Source: Lachnospiraceae bacterium (GTDB lineage Bacteria; Bacillota; Clostridia; Lachnospirales; Lachnospiraceae). From it: a stretch of DNA of 22,336 bases. This document shows, piece after piece, positions 7,569-16,811 of the stretch (positions are counted from its first letter, which is position 1; each line of letters starts with the position of its first letter). The DNA is taken from NCBI GenBank assembly GCA_016293925.1, contig JAEDCX010000036.1:1-22336 (forward strand), read 5' to 3'. The notes under the pieces are model-generated. The model saw only the letters and a list, made by a program, of their open reading frames with translations. It was not told the DNA's origin and made no database searches. Position numbers and translations under genes: made by a program.

Positions 7569-9460
7569 GAGGAATCATAAAAAAGTCGAACTGGTTGGAT
7601 ATTTTGATTGCTCTTCTGGGGGCAGCAGGGATCTGCGCTGTCATCACCTTCCGTTTCGGCTATTACTATGAGATGAATGATGATGTGCTGATGAAGGATA
7701 TCATGAGCGGAATCTATTCCGGTACTCCAAGCGGATACAACATTCAGATGCTGTTTCCGTTAAGCTATCTGATCAGCAGATTATACAGGCTGGCACCCCA
7801 GTATCCCTGGTATGATTTTTTCCTGTGCGGATGCATCTATCTGTGTTCGTTTCTGGTCAGCAAACGATTGGTGGAGGTAACGCACAAGGGCTGGAAGAAG
7901 ATACTCTATCTTGCGGCAGGACAGTTTCTGATTATGACGGTTTTCCTTCGGGAAACGATTATTGTTCAGTATACCGTTGTGGCAGGTATGCTGATGGCGA
8001 CGGCGGCCTATTGGTTCTATACGACGGATCATACCATGGAGCCGAAACGGTTTGTGAGGCATAATCTGATCAGCGTTGTGCTGATCCTGCTTGCATTTAC
8101 CATCCGTTCGGAGATGGCGCTTCTTCTCCTGCCGTTGTTCTGTCTGGTGGGGCTGTTCCGGTGGATAGATGCCGCAAGAGCAATCACCAAAAGAGAAAAG
8201 ATCATTGACGGGAAGCGACGTAGAAGGTTTTACCGGGTATTTGCGGAAGAAAACCGCAAAAAATATCTGACTCTGGTTATCATTGTTGCCATGGGGATGT
8301 TCATTACACTGGTGGTAAACAGTTTTGCATACGGAACGAGGGAGTGGAGCAGATTCACAAAATTGTTCAACAGCCGCACGGAAATCTACGATTTTCTGGG
8401 CATCCCGGCGTATGACGGGCATGAGGAAATCTATGAAACTGCCGGTTTGTCCCGGGAAGAGCAGGGCCTTCTGGAGAATTATAACTATCTTCTGGATGAT
8501 GCCATCGATCAGGAAACCTTTGAGCGTCTGGAAACCGTGATCAGTGACGGCGGACATGAATTTTTTACCGTCCCCGTGACAGAAGGACTGAAACAGTATC
8601 TTTATCGGTTGACCCACAAACAGGATGCACCGTATATCTATTATGTCTGGCTGGGATATTTCCTGATGTTTGTCAGTGCCGTTATGCTGAAAAAGAGAAC
8701 CTACTACTGGAAACTGCCGGTAATGTTTGCAGGAAGAAGCGCACTGTGGATGTATCTGATCCTCAGAGGACGTACGCCGGAGAGGGTAACTCATCCGCTG
8801 TATGTGATGGAACTGGCCATTTTGATGGCAATGATCCTGTCAGAGATCAAGCGGTTCAAATCGGATGACGCGGCATTATACCGCAGATTTTGGCCGATGA
8901 CGGTTATGCTGACGCTGCTGTTGGCCGGCGGAGGCGCCTTTTTCCGGCAGTTCGATACCGTGGAAGAGGAACTTGCAAACAGAGATATGAAAAATCTGGA
9001 ATGGCAGGCGTTTGAGACTTATTGCGCGGGCAATCCGGAGAATTTCTATATTCTGGATGTTTATTCTACCGTGGCATATTCAGAGCGAATGTACTCCGGG
9101 AAAGAGAATGCGCTGGGCAATTATACACTGGCGGGGGGATGGGCATGTAAGAGCCCCCTGGAGCAGGAGAAATTAAGCCATTACGGAATCGTGAGCGTCG
9201 AGAAGGAATTGCCGGAACGGGAAGATGTGCTGTTCGTAGCCTATGCGGATCAGGATATCTCCTGGCTGGAAAAGTATTACCGTTCAAAAGGGACTTCTGT
9301 AAGAGCGGTACGCAGGGAGATTGTCCGTACCGGCGGTGAGAAGGATTTTGCAATCTATGATCTGAAACAAAATGACTGGAAACGTATGGAACGAAGGGCA
9401 CTCTGGAACGGGAAGCGCTTTTGCCTGCCCACAGAGTGGCAATATGAGGATAGATCATGA
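7565..9460 (+). CDS. Polytopic membrane protein, putative GT-C glycosyltransferase
   Basis: A 631-residue protein with about nine to ten hydrophobic segments and a soluble C-terminal part from about residue 462. The first outside loop after the first segment contains Asn38-Asp39-Asp40, in the position where GT-C glycosyltransferases carry their catalytic acidic residue. A large outside region at about 256-355 is hydrophilic. I do not recognise a named family. The assignment rests on topology, the acidic loop and direct linkage to a polyprenyl-phosphate GT2, which normally supplies donors to GT-C enzymes. It overlaps the wecE-type gene and the GT2 gene by 4 nt each. It could instead be a glycan assembly protein with no transferase activity. 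Confidence 0.7.
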   Translation: MRGIIKKSNWLDILIALLGAAGICAVITFRFGYYYEMNDDVLMKDIMSGIYSGTPSGYNIQMLFPLSYLISRLYRLAPQYPWYDFFLCGCIYLCSFLVSKRLVEVTHKGWKKILYLAAGQFLIMTVFLRETIIVQYTVVAGMLMATAAYWFYTTDHTMEPKRFVRHNLISVVLILLAFTIRSEMALLLLPLFCLVGLFRWIDAARAITKREKIIDGKRRRRFYRVFAEENRKKYLTLVIIVAMGMFITLVVNSFAYGTREWSRFTKLFNSRTEIYDFLGIPAYDGHEEIYETAGLSREEQGLLENYNYLLDDAIDQETFERLETVISDGGHEFFTVPVTEGLKQYLYRLTHKQDAPYIYYVWLGYFLMFVSAVMLKKRTYYWKLPVMFAGRSALWMYLILRGRTPERVTHPLYVMELAILMAMILSEIKRFKSDDAALYRRFWPMTVMLTLLLAGGGAFFRQFDTVEEELANRDMKNLEWQAFETYCAGNPENFYILDVYSTVAYSERMYSGKENALGNYTLAGGWACKSPLEQEKLSHYGIVSVEKELPEREDVLFVAYADQDISWLEKYYRSKGTSVRAVRREIVRTGGEKDFAIYDLKQNDWKRMERRALWNGKRFCLPTEWQYEDRS

Positions 9461-10407
9461 GTTTAGTGAGTTTTGTGATACCGTGTTATCGGTCTGAACA
9501 CACATTGGAGGCTGTTGTGGAGGAGATCAATTCCGCCATGGCAGATCTTGCACAGTACGAATACGAGATAATTCTGGTGAATGACGCTTCGCCGGATCAT
9601 ACGCTGGATGTGATCCGACATATCTGTGACCGCCAGGACAATGTGACCGGGGTGGCATTGTCGAAGAATTTCGGCCAGCACGCTGCTCTGATGGCAGGAA
9701 TGAAGCAGGCGGAAGGAGAATATGTGGTCTGTCTGGACGATGACGGGCAGACACCTGCGTGCGAAGTATACAAGCTGTTGGAAGGTCTGGAGCGTGGGTA
9801 TGACGTGGTTTATGCCAGATATTCCAACAAGTTAAAATCCGGATTCCGCAATTTTGGCACCCGGGTGAATGAACTGATGACCAGAGTGATGCTGGGGAAA
9901 CCGAAAAAATTACAGGTGACCAGTTATTTTGCGGCAAAACGGTTCATTGTGGACAGTATGCTGGAATATCAGAATGCATTCCCTTATGTGATCGGTCTGG
10001 TTCTGCGTGCCACGAAGAACATCGGCAACGTGGATGTGGAACACAGGGAACGGCAGGTGGGCAGATCCGGGTATTCCATCAGCAAACTGTTCGGACTGTG
10101 GTTCAACGGGTTTACCGCCTTTTCCATCAAACCGCTTCGGATCGCCACCTTTGTGGGTGTCATCAGTGCAATCGCAGGTTTCGTCTATGGAATCATCACG
10201 ATTATCCGTAAATTGATGCATGTGAATACGGTACTGGGCTTCAGTTCGCTGATGTCCGTGATTCTGTTTATCGGCGGTATGGTCATGATCATGCTGGGAT
10301 TGATCGGTGAATACATCGGAAGAATCTATATCAGCATCAACAATTCTCCACAGTATCTGGTGAAGGAAGTAATTCGCCGGGAAAAAGCAGAGGGTATCCA
10401 TGAATAA
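9457..10407 (+). CDS. Polyprenyl-phosphate GT2 glycosyltransferase (GtrB/ArnC type)
   Basis: A 316-residue family 2 glycosyltransferase of the DPM1/GtrB/ArnC group. These move a sugar from a nucleotide onto undecaprenyl phosphate at the inner membrane face. Visible features: N-terminal VSFVIPCYRSE, VNDASPD at 41-47, the metal-binding DDDGQTP at 94-100, the RERQVGRSGYSISKL acceptor-loop motif at 197-211, and two C-terminal membrane segments at about 225-250 and 264-288. GAGGA lies 6 nt before the start. It lies between two putative GT-C proteins, the arrangement expected if its lipid-linked product feeds extracytoplasmic sugar transfer. The sugar is unknown. The nearby WecE-type enzyme makes an amino-deoxy sugar a reasonable guess. 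Confidence 0.88.
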   Translation: MSLVSFVIPCYRSEHTLEAVVEEINSAMADLAQYEYEIILVNDASPDHTLDVIRHICDRQDNVTGVALSKNFGQHAALMAGMKQAEGEYVVCLDDDGQTPACEVYKLLEGLERGYDVVYARYSNKLKSGFRNFGTRVNELMTRVMLGKPKKLQVTSYFAAKRFIVDSMLEYQNAFPYVIGLVLRATKNIGNVDVEHRERQVGRSGYSISKLFGLWFNGFTAFSIKPLRIATFVGVISAIAGFVYGIITIIRKLMHVNTVLGFSSLMSVILFIGGMVMIMLGLIGEYIGRIYISINNSPQYLVKEVIRREKAEGIHE

Positions 10408-12508
10408 GAAGCACACAATCAGCAGAAAAAATGTATATAGCATTCTTGTGGCAGTTCTGGGAATTGTCTGTTTGTGTTGCGTTTTGAAGTTTCGCAATCA
10501 TATTGGGACGAAAGTAAGCGCGCCTCACGGAGAAACGGTTTCCTCTGAACCGGTCAGTGAAGAGATGCTGACGATACAGGAGTTTACACCTCAGTACAGC
10601 TTCCTGGAAGCAGTTGGTGTTCGTATCCTGCAGGCAAATGAGGAAATGACTGCCGGCATGTATCTGACGATTCTGGATCCGGAGTTCAGAGAGATCGCTG
10701 CTTCCTCCACGCTGCTCAATATGATGCCGGAGGGAGAATGTTATTATTTCCTGCTGAATCTGTCCGTGGAGGCAGGAGAGAAATATTATATGATGCTGCA
10801 ATGCCGCAATGTACAGGGGGAGTATCCCTGCCTTGCCGGTGTGGACAGCGGGAACCGGAGTGCGGAGAACGGGTATTATACCGTGGACAGCGAGATCATA
10901 CCGGACAGATCCCTTGCCGTGACCTACCGTTATCAGGTGCCGGTCAGCAGAAAGGTGCTGCTGGGGTGGATGCTTCTGATTATCTGTCTTACCGCTGCGG
11001 GTATTTTCGTGATCCGAAGATTCCTGATCACGGGAGAGAAAGACAGCGTGTACCCTGTTGATGCAGAACTGTTCCGCCGATTTATTTCATTCTGCAAAAA
11101 GCATAAGCTTTGGATCCTGTGGGGAACCATTGCCGGATTTCTGGCGGCGTATGTTTCCCTGATCTTCAATCAGAATATCTGGACGGATGAGGCGTATACA
11201 CTGGAAGTGTTGCGGGAATGCAGAACTGTTCCGGAAGTATTTCGGTATACTGCAAATGGAGCAAATCCGCCATTGTATTATGCTATTCTCCTGCCGTTTT
11301 CCAATCTGTTTGGGCTTAACCTGCAGGTTTGTAAGTTTCTGTCCATTGTTCCGATGATATTGGCGATGATTCTGGGTGCAACATACATCAGAAAGCATTT
11401 CGGGGCAAGAACGGGATTCCTCTATATTCTCTTTCTGGGCTGTATCCCGATGACGATGGAGTATGCGGTTCAGGTCAGAATGTATTCCTGGGCGACCTTT
11501 TTCATAACCGTGTGTGCGCTGGCCGCTGTGGACGCCTATCGGACGGGGCGGATCCGGTCCTATGTGATCATGGGATTTGCCGGAACGGCGTGCGCCTATA
11601 CCCAGTATTTCACCTTTGCGTCGGCGCTGTGGGTTTACGGCATACTGTTTCTGTTCCTTCTGTTTGCCCGCAGGGAGCATAAGGGCAGGGAGCAACTGAA
11701 ATTCTGGATAATGTGTCTGGCTTCGATCATACTATATATTCCGTGGTTTCCGCATCTCTATCAGCAGACATCCGCGGTATCGGAGAGTTATTGGATTCCC
11801 CCTATGACCGGGCAGGTGATTGGCTCCTATATGGATGAACTGTTCCGGACAAGTCTTCCCGGAACGGAGAGAATGTTTCAGATTCTGTTTGTGATCACAC
11901 TGGTGATGGCCGGATTCCGGCTGCGTCGTGCGGTCCAAAACAAAGACACCGGGGAGCGGGAACGACTGGTCATCGGGTTTCTGGGACTCGGCATCATGGT
12001 GCTGACTCTGCTTACCGGAATCATTCTGTCGTTGCTCATCCGTCCGCTTTTTGTATTGCGGTATGCCCTCCCCTGTATCGGACTTCTGAGCCTGTTCTGG
12101 GCATATATCCTATCAGACTGCAGGGATGGCGTCTATGTGCTTCTGACATTGTTTCTGCTGTCGGTGGGAGTGGTGGAGTACCGGGATACCAGAGCGGAAG
12201 AATATGATTCCACCACGGTACACGAGTTTATTGCTTTTATGGATCAGAATCTGGGAGAAGATGATCTTGTGATGTATAATTACGATACATTTGATTTCAT
12301 CTACAAATGCTATTTTGAAGAAAATGAAATTGTATCCGTGAACGGATTTGATTGGGCCCGGGAGTTTGATGACATCTGGTTTATCGATACCTCGTACTAT
12401 CCGGATCCTACCCCGGAGCAGATAGAGAAGTATGGTCTGCAGATCTCCTATATTGCCAACTATTCGATTGAGCATAATAAGTTTTCCTTATATCGTATCA
12501 GAAAGTAA
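10400..12508 (+). CDS. GT39/PMT-like membrane glycosyltransferase with N-terminal outside domain
   Basis: A 702-residue membrane protein. Hydrophobic segment 1 is at about residues 11-30, followed by a soluble beta-rich region at about 31-184 and then a polytopic part from 187 with about eleven segments. The first loop of that part has WTDEAYTLE (Asp263-Glu264), matching the acidic catalytic motif of PMT/ArnT-type GT-C enzymes. NPPLYY follows about 25 residues later, as in GT39 proteins. The C-terminal 110 residues are soluble. It likely transfers a sugar from a polyprenyl-phosphate donor, probably made by the overlapping GT2, onto the growing glycan outside the membrane. The N-terminal domain resembles that of the next gene product. 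AGAGGG lies 5 nt before the start. Confidence 0.8.
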   Translation: MNKKHTISRKNVYSILVAVLGIVCLCCVLKFRNHIGTKVSAPHGETVSSEPVSEEMLTIQEFTPQYSFLEAVGVRILQANEEMTAGMYLTILDPEFREIAASSTLLNMMPEGECYYFLLNLSVEAGEKYYMMLQCRNVQGEYPCLAGVDSGNRSAENGYYTVDSEIIPDRSLAVTYRYQVPVSRKVLLGWMLLIICLTAAGIFVIRRFLITGEKDSVYPVDAELFRRFISFCKKHKLWILWGTIAGFLAAYVSLIFNQNIWTDEAYTLEVLRECRTVPEVFRYTANGANPPLYYAILLPFSNLFGLNLQVCKFLSIVPMILAMILGATYIRKHFGARTGFLYILFLGCIPMTMEYAVQVRMYSWATFFITVCALAAVDAYRTGRIRSYVIMGFAGTACAYTQYFTFASALWVYGILFLFLLFARREHKGREQLKFWIMCLASIILYIPWFPHLYQQTSAVSESYWIPPMTGQVIGSYMDELFRTSLPGTERMFQILFVITLVMAGFRLRRAVQNKDTGERERLVIGFLGLGIMVLTLLTGIILSLLIRPLFVLRYALPCIGLLSLFWAYILSDCRDGVYVLLTLFLLSVGVVEYRDTRAEEYDSTTVHEFIAFMDQNLGEDDLVMYNYDTFDFIYKCYFEENEIVSVNGFDWAREFDDIWFIDTSYYPDPTPEQIEKYGLQISYIANYSIEHNKFSLYRIRK

Positions 12509-12519
12509 GGTCAGTTTGC

Positions 12520-14955
12520 ATGAACACAGGAACCATTAAACTAGGAAATTTCATAAAGCTTGTTATCGGTATTCTGGCAGGAGTTCTGTTCCTGTTTCTG
12601 ATGTTTGGCGCAAATGTGAGAAATACTGCCACATCGGCGTCCATTGGCGAGAATAACCGCATGACGGGGGAACTATCCGCTGAAGCATATGCAACCCAGT
12701 ATTTTATCCCCACGCAGCCCTGCGTGGATTCCATCGGACTGCTGCTTGAATTTGAACCGGAATCGGTTGCGGACGGCTGTGTTTCGGTGTGGCTGTACGA
12801 CGAAACCGGCAAGGTGGTGGCAGGCTGTGACAAGCCGGTGGAACAGGTTTCGACCGGCAACTACACCGATTTTGTGCTGCATGCACCTGTAGAGCCGGGG
12901 ATGACATATCATTATACCGTTTCGTATAGCGGGGGGCAGGGTGCCGGTCCAAGACTGGTTTACCGCGGGAAAATGACTGCCGGTCCCGATGAAAATACAG
13001 GTCTGACCTATGGGGCGGAGGTGTTTGAGAATGGTTCCGCCGCCTGTGTGTACCAGTACAGTTATCCGTTGAACCGGTCTCAGAGGATGGTATATGTGCT
13101 GTTCACTCTGTTGGCGGTTGCATTGATTTTTGCGGGAATTCAATATCTGCTTCCGGAAGCGATCTATTGCAGGAAACTGCGGGTGGATCGAATTGTCCGG
13201 GTTCTGTTGTTCGGAATGATCCTGCTTGGAATGGCGGTGATGACGTACTTTGCACACGTGAAGCAGGTGTTTGGCGGTACGAAGCTGGATCTGACGGTGT
13301 ATGCCCTTGGTATCTTCCTGTTGGGCGGATATCTTTTGCTTGCCGTTGCGAGAACCAATCTGAATGTGGAATATCTGTACCGGCTGAAAACAGCGGCGGG
13401 AATCCGTCACCTGATCCGGATTCTCTCCATTGCTTATTTTGTAACTGCTTATGCAGAATATATCAATTCCGGAATCGAATACGGACATAGCATATACGGC
13501 ACCAGAATGTTCATGGCAATGGGAGTCTTTGTCCTGACCTATCATAAACTGCGGGAGATATTCTCTCCGGCCGGAATCTTATGGACTGTGGTCGGCTGGA
13601 CCGGTTTCCTGAGCTGGATGTTTCTGCATACCTATGATGCCGACACCACCGTATTGTACTATCAATATGGTGTGCTGGGCTGGATTGTGGGGCTTGCGGC
13701 AATCCGTACCCTGTGGAATCTGATCCATAAGCAATGCAGGAGATTCAGTCTGCCGTTTTCGCTGGTGCTTGCGGCGTTACTCGGGATGATGATTGTGTTC
13801 CGTAATACCAGAATCTGGCCGATTCAGATGGCGGTCATCTGTGGATTTGTATATCTCCAGCCAATCGGTAAGGAGGACGAGCAGGAACTACTCAATGATA
13901 TTTGCAGGGCGGTCATGCTTTCCTTCCTGTATCATGTCGGGTATGCGGTGATGTTCCGACCCTATCACAGATACCGGTACAACCGGTATCCGGGTATTTA
14001 TATGAGTGTGGCGTCCTGGGGCATTTTCCTTGCGATGGTGACGGCGGTATTCCTGGTGAAGCTGTTTGCCGAGAAGAAAAAGGATAAACGGTTCTCCCAT
14101 ATGTGGGCGTATTACCTGCTTGCGGCAGTCTGCGGCTGTTATCTTCTGCTCAGTATTACCAGAACAGCGATTGTGGCAGCTACGGTTCTGGTGGTTATGC
14201 TGCTTGCGGCGATTCTTTTTGTGGAACGGCACTTTTTCCTGTCCGCCCTACGGTCCGTATTGCTGATGTTCGGTCTGCTGATCCTCATGCTTCCCGGGGT
14301 ATATACCCTGACCAGAACGGTTCCGGCACTGGTAGATCGACCGAGAATATACCGGTATGAGCAGTTTGACAATTCGATTCTTCCGGGAGAAGCGCCGGAT
14401 TCATACAACTATATTGATGTGGGCAAGGTTCTGTCCATCAGTCTGGACCGATTATACGAAACATTTGTCGGTGAATCGACACAGAGTGACGGCTTCTTCA
14501 ATAGCGAAGGTACCTGGGTGAAATATCCGGATTACTATATCGAGGAGAAAAACCAGATGGATATCAGTCAGTCCGGCGGACGTGTGGATATCTGGAAGGG
14601 ATTTATCAAGGGACTGAATATGACGGGACATGAGGAAATGTCTGCGGTAGTGGATGATTTTACCTATCCCCATGCCCATAATATTGTTCTGCAGGAAGCC
14701 CATGATTTCGGTATTCCCACAGCAGGGATTTTCCTGATATTTGGCATATTTGCTTTTGTGCGAAGCGGAATATTTGCCAGGAGAAATGGCGGAAGGAATC
14801 TCTTTACGATGTTGCCCTTCGCTGTTATAATTGCCTTTGTGGTTGTAGGGATGTTTGAATGGATTTTCCATGTTACGTATCCGATCACCATGCTGTTGTT
14901 GCTGGTGATTACACCGCTATTATCGCCGATAGAGAAGGAGATGCGGAATGAGTAA
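12520..14955 (+). CDS. O-antigen ligase/polymerase-like membrane protein with N-terminal outside domain
   Basis: An 811-residue protein, far longer than typical Wzy or WaaL (about 400-450). Segment 1 is at about residues 12-31. An outside domain at about 40-186 follows, then about twelve membrane segments. The C-terminal half fits the O-antigen ligase/polymerase family. It has a SITRTA motif near 545-550 where such proteins carry a conserved small-residue/Arg element, a long outside loop at about 598-722 with GGRVDIWKG (R688), and PHAHNIVLQEAHDFG (H718, H720) matching the family's HN...L...G hallmark. It probably polymerises the glycan or joins it to a final acceptor. The start has AAGG 9 nt upstream, 11 bp after the previous stop. 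Confidence 0.8.
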   Translation: MNTGTIKLGNFIKLVIGILAGVLFLFLMFGANVRNTATSASIGENNRMTGELSAEAYATQYFIPTQPCVDSIGLLLEFEPESVADGCVSVWLYDETGKVVAGCDKPVEQVSTGNYTDFVLHAPVEPGMTYHYTVSYSGGQGAGPRLVYRGKMTAGPDENTGLTYGAEVFENGSAACVYQYSYPLNRSQRMVYVLFTLLAVALIFAGIQYLLPEAIYCRKLRVDRIVRVLLFGMILLGMAVMTYFAHVKQVFGGTKLDLTVYALGIFLLGGYLLLAVARTNLNVEYLYRLKTAAGIRHLIRILSIAYFVTAYAEYINSGIEYGHSIYGTRMFMAMGVFVLTYHKLREIFSPAGILWTVVGWTGFLSWMFLHTYDADTTVLYYQYGVLGWIVGLAAIRTLWNLIHKQCRRFSLPFSLVLAALLGMMIVFRNTRIWPIQMAVICGFVYLQPIGKEDEQELLNDICRAVMLSFLYHVGYAVMFRPYHRYRYNRYPGIYMSVASWGIFLAMVTAVFLVKLFAEKKKDKRFSHMWAYYLLAAVCGCYLLLSITRTAIVAATVLVVMLLAAILFVERHFFLSALRSVLLMFGLLILMLPGVYTLTRTVPALVDRPRIYRYEQFDNSILPGEAPDSYNYIDVGKVLSISLDRLYETFVGESTQSDGFFNSEGTWVKYPDYYIEEKNQMDISQSGGRVDIWKGFIKGLNMTGHEEMSAVVDDFTYPHAHNIVLQEAHDFGIPTAGIFLIFGIFAFVRSGIFARRNGGRNLFTMLPFAVIIAFVVVGMFEWIFHVTYPITMLLLLVITPLLSPIEKEMRNE

Positions 14956-16810
14956 ATGGGTTCTGAATTCAAAACTCATGACAAGAAGAATCTTTCTAAT
15001 CATATATGACACGCTGGCAGTTGCCGCAGCCTGCTTCATACCGCTTATTTTCCGGTATGAATTTCAGCTGGAGGAGATTCCGGACCGGTACATGGATTCC
15101 GTCTGGTGGGCGTTGCCGTTTTCAGTGGTGCTGACGTTGGTGGTATTCTGGATCTTCCGGCTGTATCACAGTCTGTGGGCATACGCCGGAGTAACGGAGA
15201 TGCAGAATATTGTTGTGGCCTGTACGGTCAGCGCTGCGCTGCAGGCGGTGTTGCTTCTGGTATCCCGTCATAGCGTCCCGCGGAGTTACTATTTCATCTA
15301 TGCGCTGTGCCTGATCCTGCTTACCATGCTGAGCCGGTTTTCCTATCGTTTTGCAAGGGATACGAAACACCGGCGTCACAATCAGAAGAATGGAACCGCT
15401 GTTATGGTGATTGGTGCCGGAGATGCGGGCAACGTTATCATCAAGGAGATCAACAGCAGTTATTACAGCACCATGAGCATCAAGTGTGTTGTGGATGACG
15501 ATAAGAATAAATGGGGTAGATATGTGCAGGGCATCAAGGTTGTGGGTGGCAGGAATACCATCGTGGAGAATGCAGCACTGTACGGAATCGACGAGATTAT
15601 CATTGCGATTCCCTCTGCACCGAAGAGAGTCATCAAAGAAATAATTGATATCTGTCAGGAAACCAACTGTAAACTTCGTACTCTGCCGGGGATGTATCAG
15701 CTTGTGAACGGAGAGGTGGATGTCAGCAAGATCCGGGACGTGGATGTGGAGGACTTGCTGGGAAGAGATCCGATTAGGGTAGATATGGATTCCATCCTGG
15801 GGTATGTCCGTGACCGGAAAATCGTAGTGACCGGCGGCGGAGGATCCATCGGAAGTGAGTTGTGCAGACAGATTGCGGCGCATCAGCCCAGACAGTTGAT
15901 TATCATTGATATATATGAAAATAGTGCGTATGATATCCAGCAGGAGTTATTACAGAAATACCCGAAACTGGATCTGGTTGTTCTGATCGCTTCCGTGCGC
16001 AATACCAACCGTATGAATACGATATTTGAGACCTACAAGCCGGATATCGTCTACCATGCGGCGGCTCATAAGCATGTACCGCTGATGGAGACCAGTCCGA
16101 ATGAGGCCATTAAGAATAATGTTTTTGGAACCTGGAAAACAGCCCAGGCAGCAGCCTATGCCGGCGTGAAGAAGTTTGTTATGATTTCCACCGATAAGGC
16201 GGTCAATCCCACCAATATCATGGGTGCATCCAAACGTATTTGTGAGATGATCATCCAGACCTTCGACAGACATTATGAAACAGAGTTTGTTGCGGTTCGT
16301 TTCGGAAATGTGCTGGGCAGCAACGGAAGTGTTATTCCACTGTTCCGGCGACAGATTGAACTTGGCGGTCCCGTGACGGTGACCCATCCGGACATTATCC
16401 GGTATTTTATGACGATTCCGGAGGCTGTTTCCCTGGTGTTGCAGGCGGGGGTCTACGCCAAGGGCGGAGAGATCTTCGTTCTGGACATGGGAGAACCGGT
16501 GCGCATTCTGGATCTGGCGAAAAATCTGATCCGTTTGTCCGGCTACAAGGTAGATGAAGATATCAAGATCGTATTTACAGGCTTACGTCCCGGCGAGAAA
16601 CTCTATGAAGAGATGCTCATGAAAGAGGAAGGTCTGAAGGAAACGGAGAATAAACTGATTCATATCGGTAAGCCCATCGATATTGATGAGGACGTGTTCT
16701 TCCGGCAGTTAAAACGACTGAAGGAAGCTACCGTGAACGAAGAGGTGGATGTACGACAGATCGTACAGGAGATTGTTCCCACGTATATTCCGATGCAGAA
16801 TGGAGACTGA
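14948..16810 (+). CDS. Membrane-anchored UDP-GlcNAc 4,6-dehydratase (retaining), PglF/WbpM/CapD type
   Basis: A 620-residue two-domain protein. About four hydrophobic segments occupy residues 13-130. A first Rossmann domain with GAGDAG at 156-161 follows, then a C-terminal SDR catalytic domain with VTGGGGSIGSE at 294-304. The catalytic region STDKAVNPTNIMGASK has D416 and K417, Met425 at the usual tyrosine position, and K429. The Tyr-to-Met change is diagnostic of the long WbpM/PglF-type dehydratases. They make UDP-4-keto-6-deoxy-GlcNAc with retained C5 configuration, the precursor of QuiNAc, FucNAc and bacillosamine. AAGGAG is 7 nt before the start, which overlaps the previous gene by 8 nt. 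The adjacent PglC-like gene supports a role in making the first sugar of the repeat. Confidence 0.93.
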   Translation: MSKWVLNSKLMTRRIFLIIYDTLAVAAACFIPLIFRYEFQLEEIPDRYMDSVWWALPFSVVLTLVVFWIFRLYHSLWAYAGVTEMQNIVVACTVSAALQAVLLLVSRHSVPRSYYFIYALCLILLTMLSRFSYRFARDTKHRRHNQKNGTAVMVIGAGDAGNVIIKEINSSYYSTMSIKCVVDDDKNKWGRYVQGIKVVGGRNTIVENAALYGIDEIIIAIPSAPKRVIKEIIDICQETNCKLRTLPGMYQLVNGEVDVSKIRDVDVEDLLGRDPIRVDMDSILGYVRDRKIVVTGGGGSIGSELCRQIAAHQPRQLIIIDIYENSAYDIQQELLQKYPKLDLVVLIASVRNTNRMNTIFETYKPDIVYHAAAHKHVPLMETSPNEAIKNNVFGTWKTAQAAAYAGVKKFVMISTDKAVNPTNIMGASKRICEMIIQTFDRHYETEFVAVRFGNVLGSNGSVIPLFRRQIELGGPVTVTHPDIIRYFMTIPEAVSLVLQAGVYAKGGEIFVLDMGEPVRILDLAKNLIRLSGYKVDEDIKIVFTGLRPGEKLYEEMLMKEEGLKETENKLIHIGKPIDIDEDVFFRQLKRLKEATVNEEVDVRQIVQEIVPTYIPMQNGD

Positions 16811-16811
16811 C

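Noticed and set aside
7781..8794. A 337-residue minus-strand open frame opposite the GT-C-like gene
   Set aside because: His/Gln-rich shadow translation with no family pattern. The plus-strand frame continues through it with a regular membrane topology.
12673..13545. A 290-residue minus-strand open frame opposite the ligase-like gene
   Set aside because: Shadow frame. No ribosome site or motif, and it is incompatible with the well-supported plus-strand gene.
16749..16811. Upstream start (16749) for the PglC-like gene, inside the dehydratase gene
   Set aside because: The extra 21 residues are Arg-rich and unlike the family. The start at 16812 has a ribosome site and gives exact PglC residue numbering.
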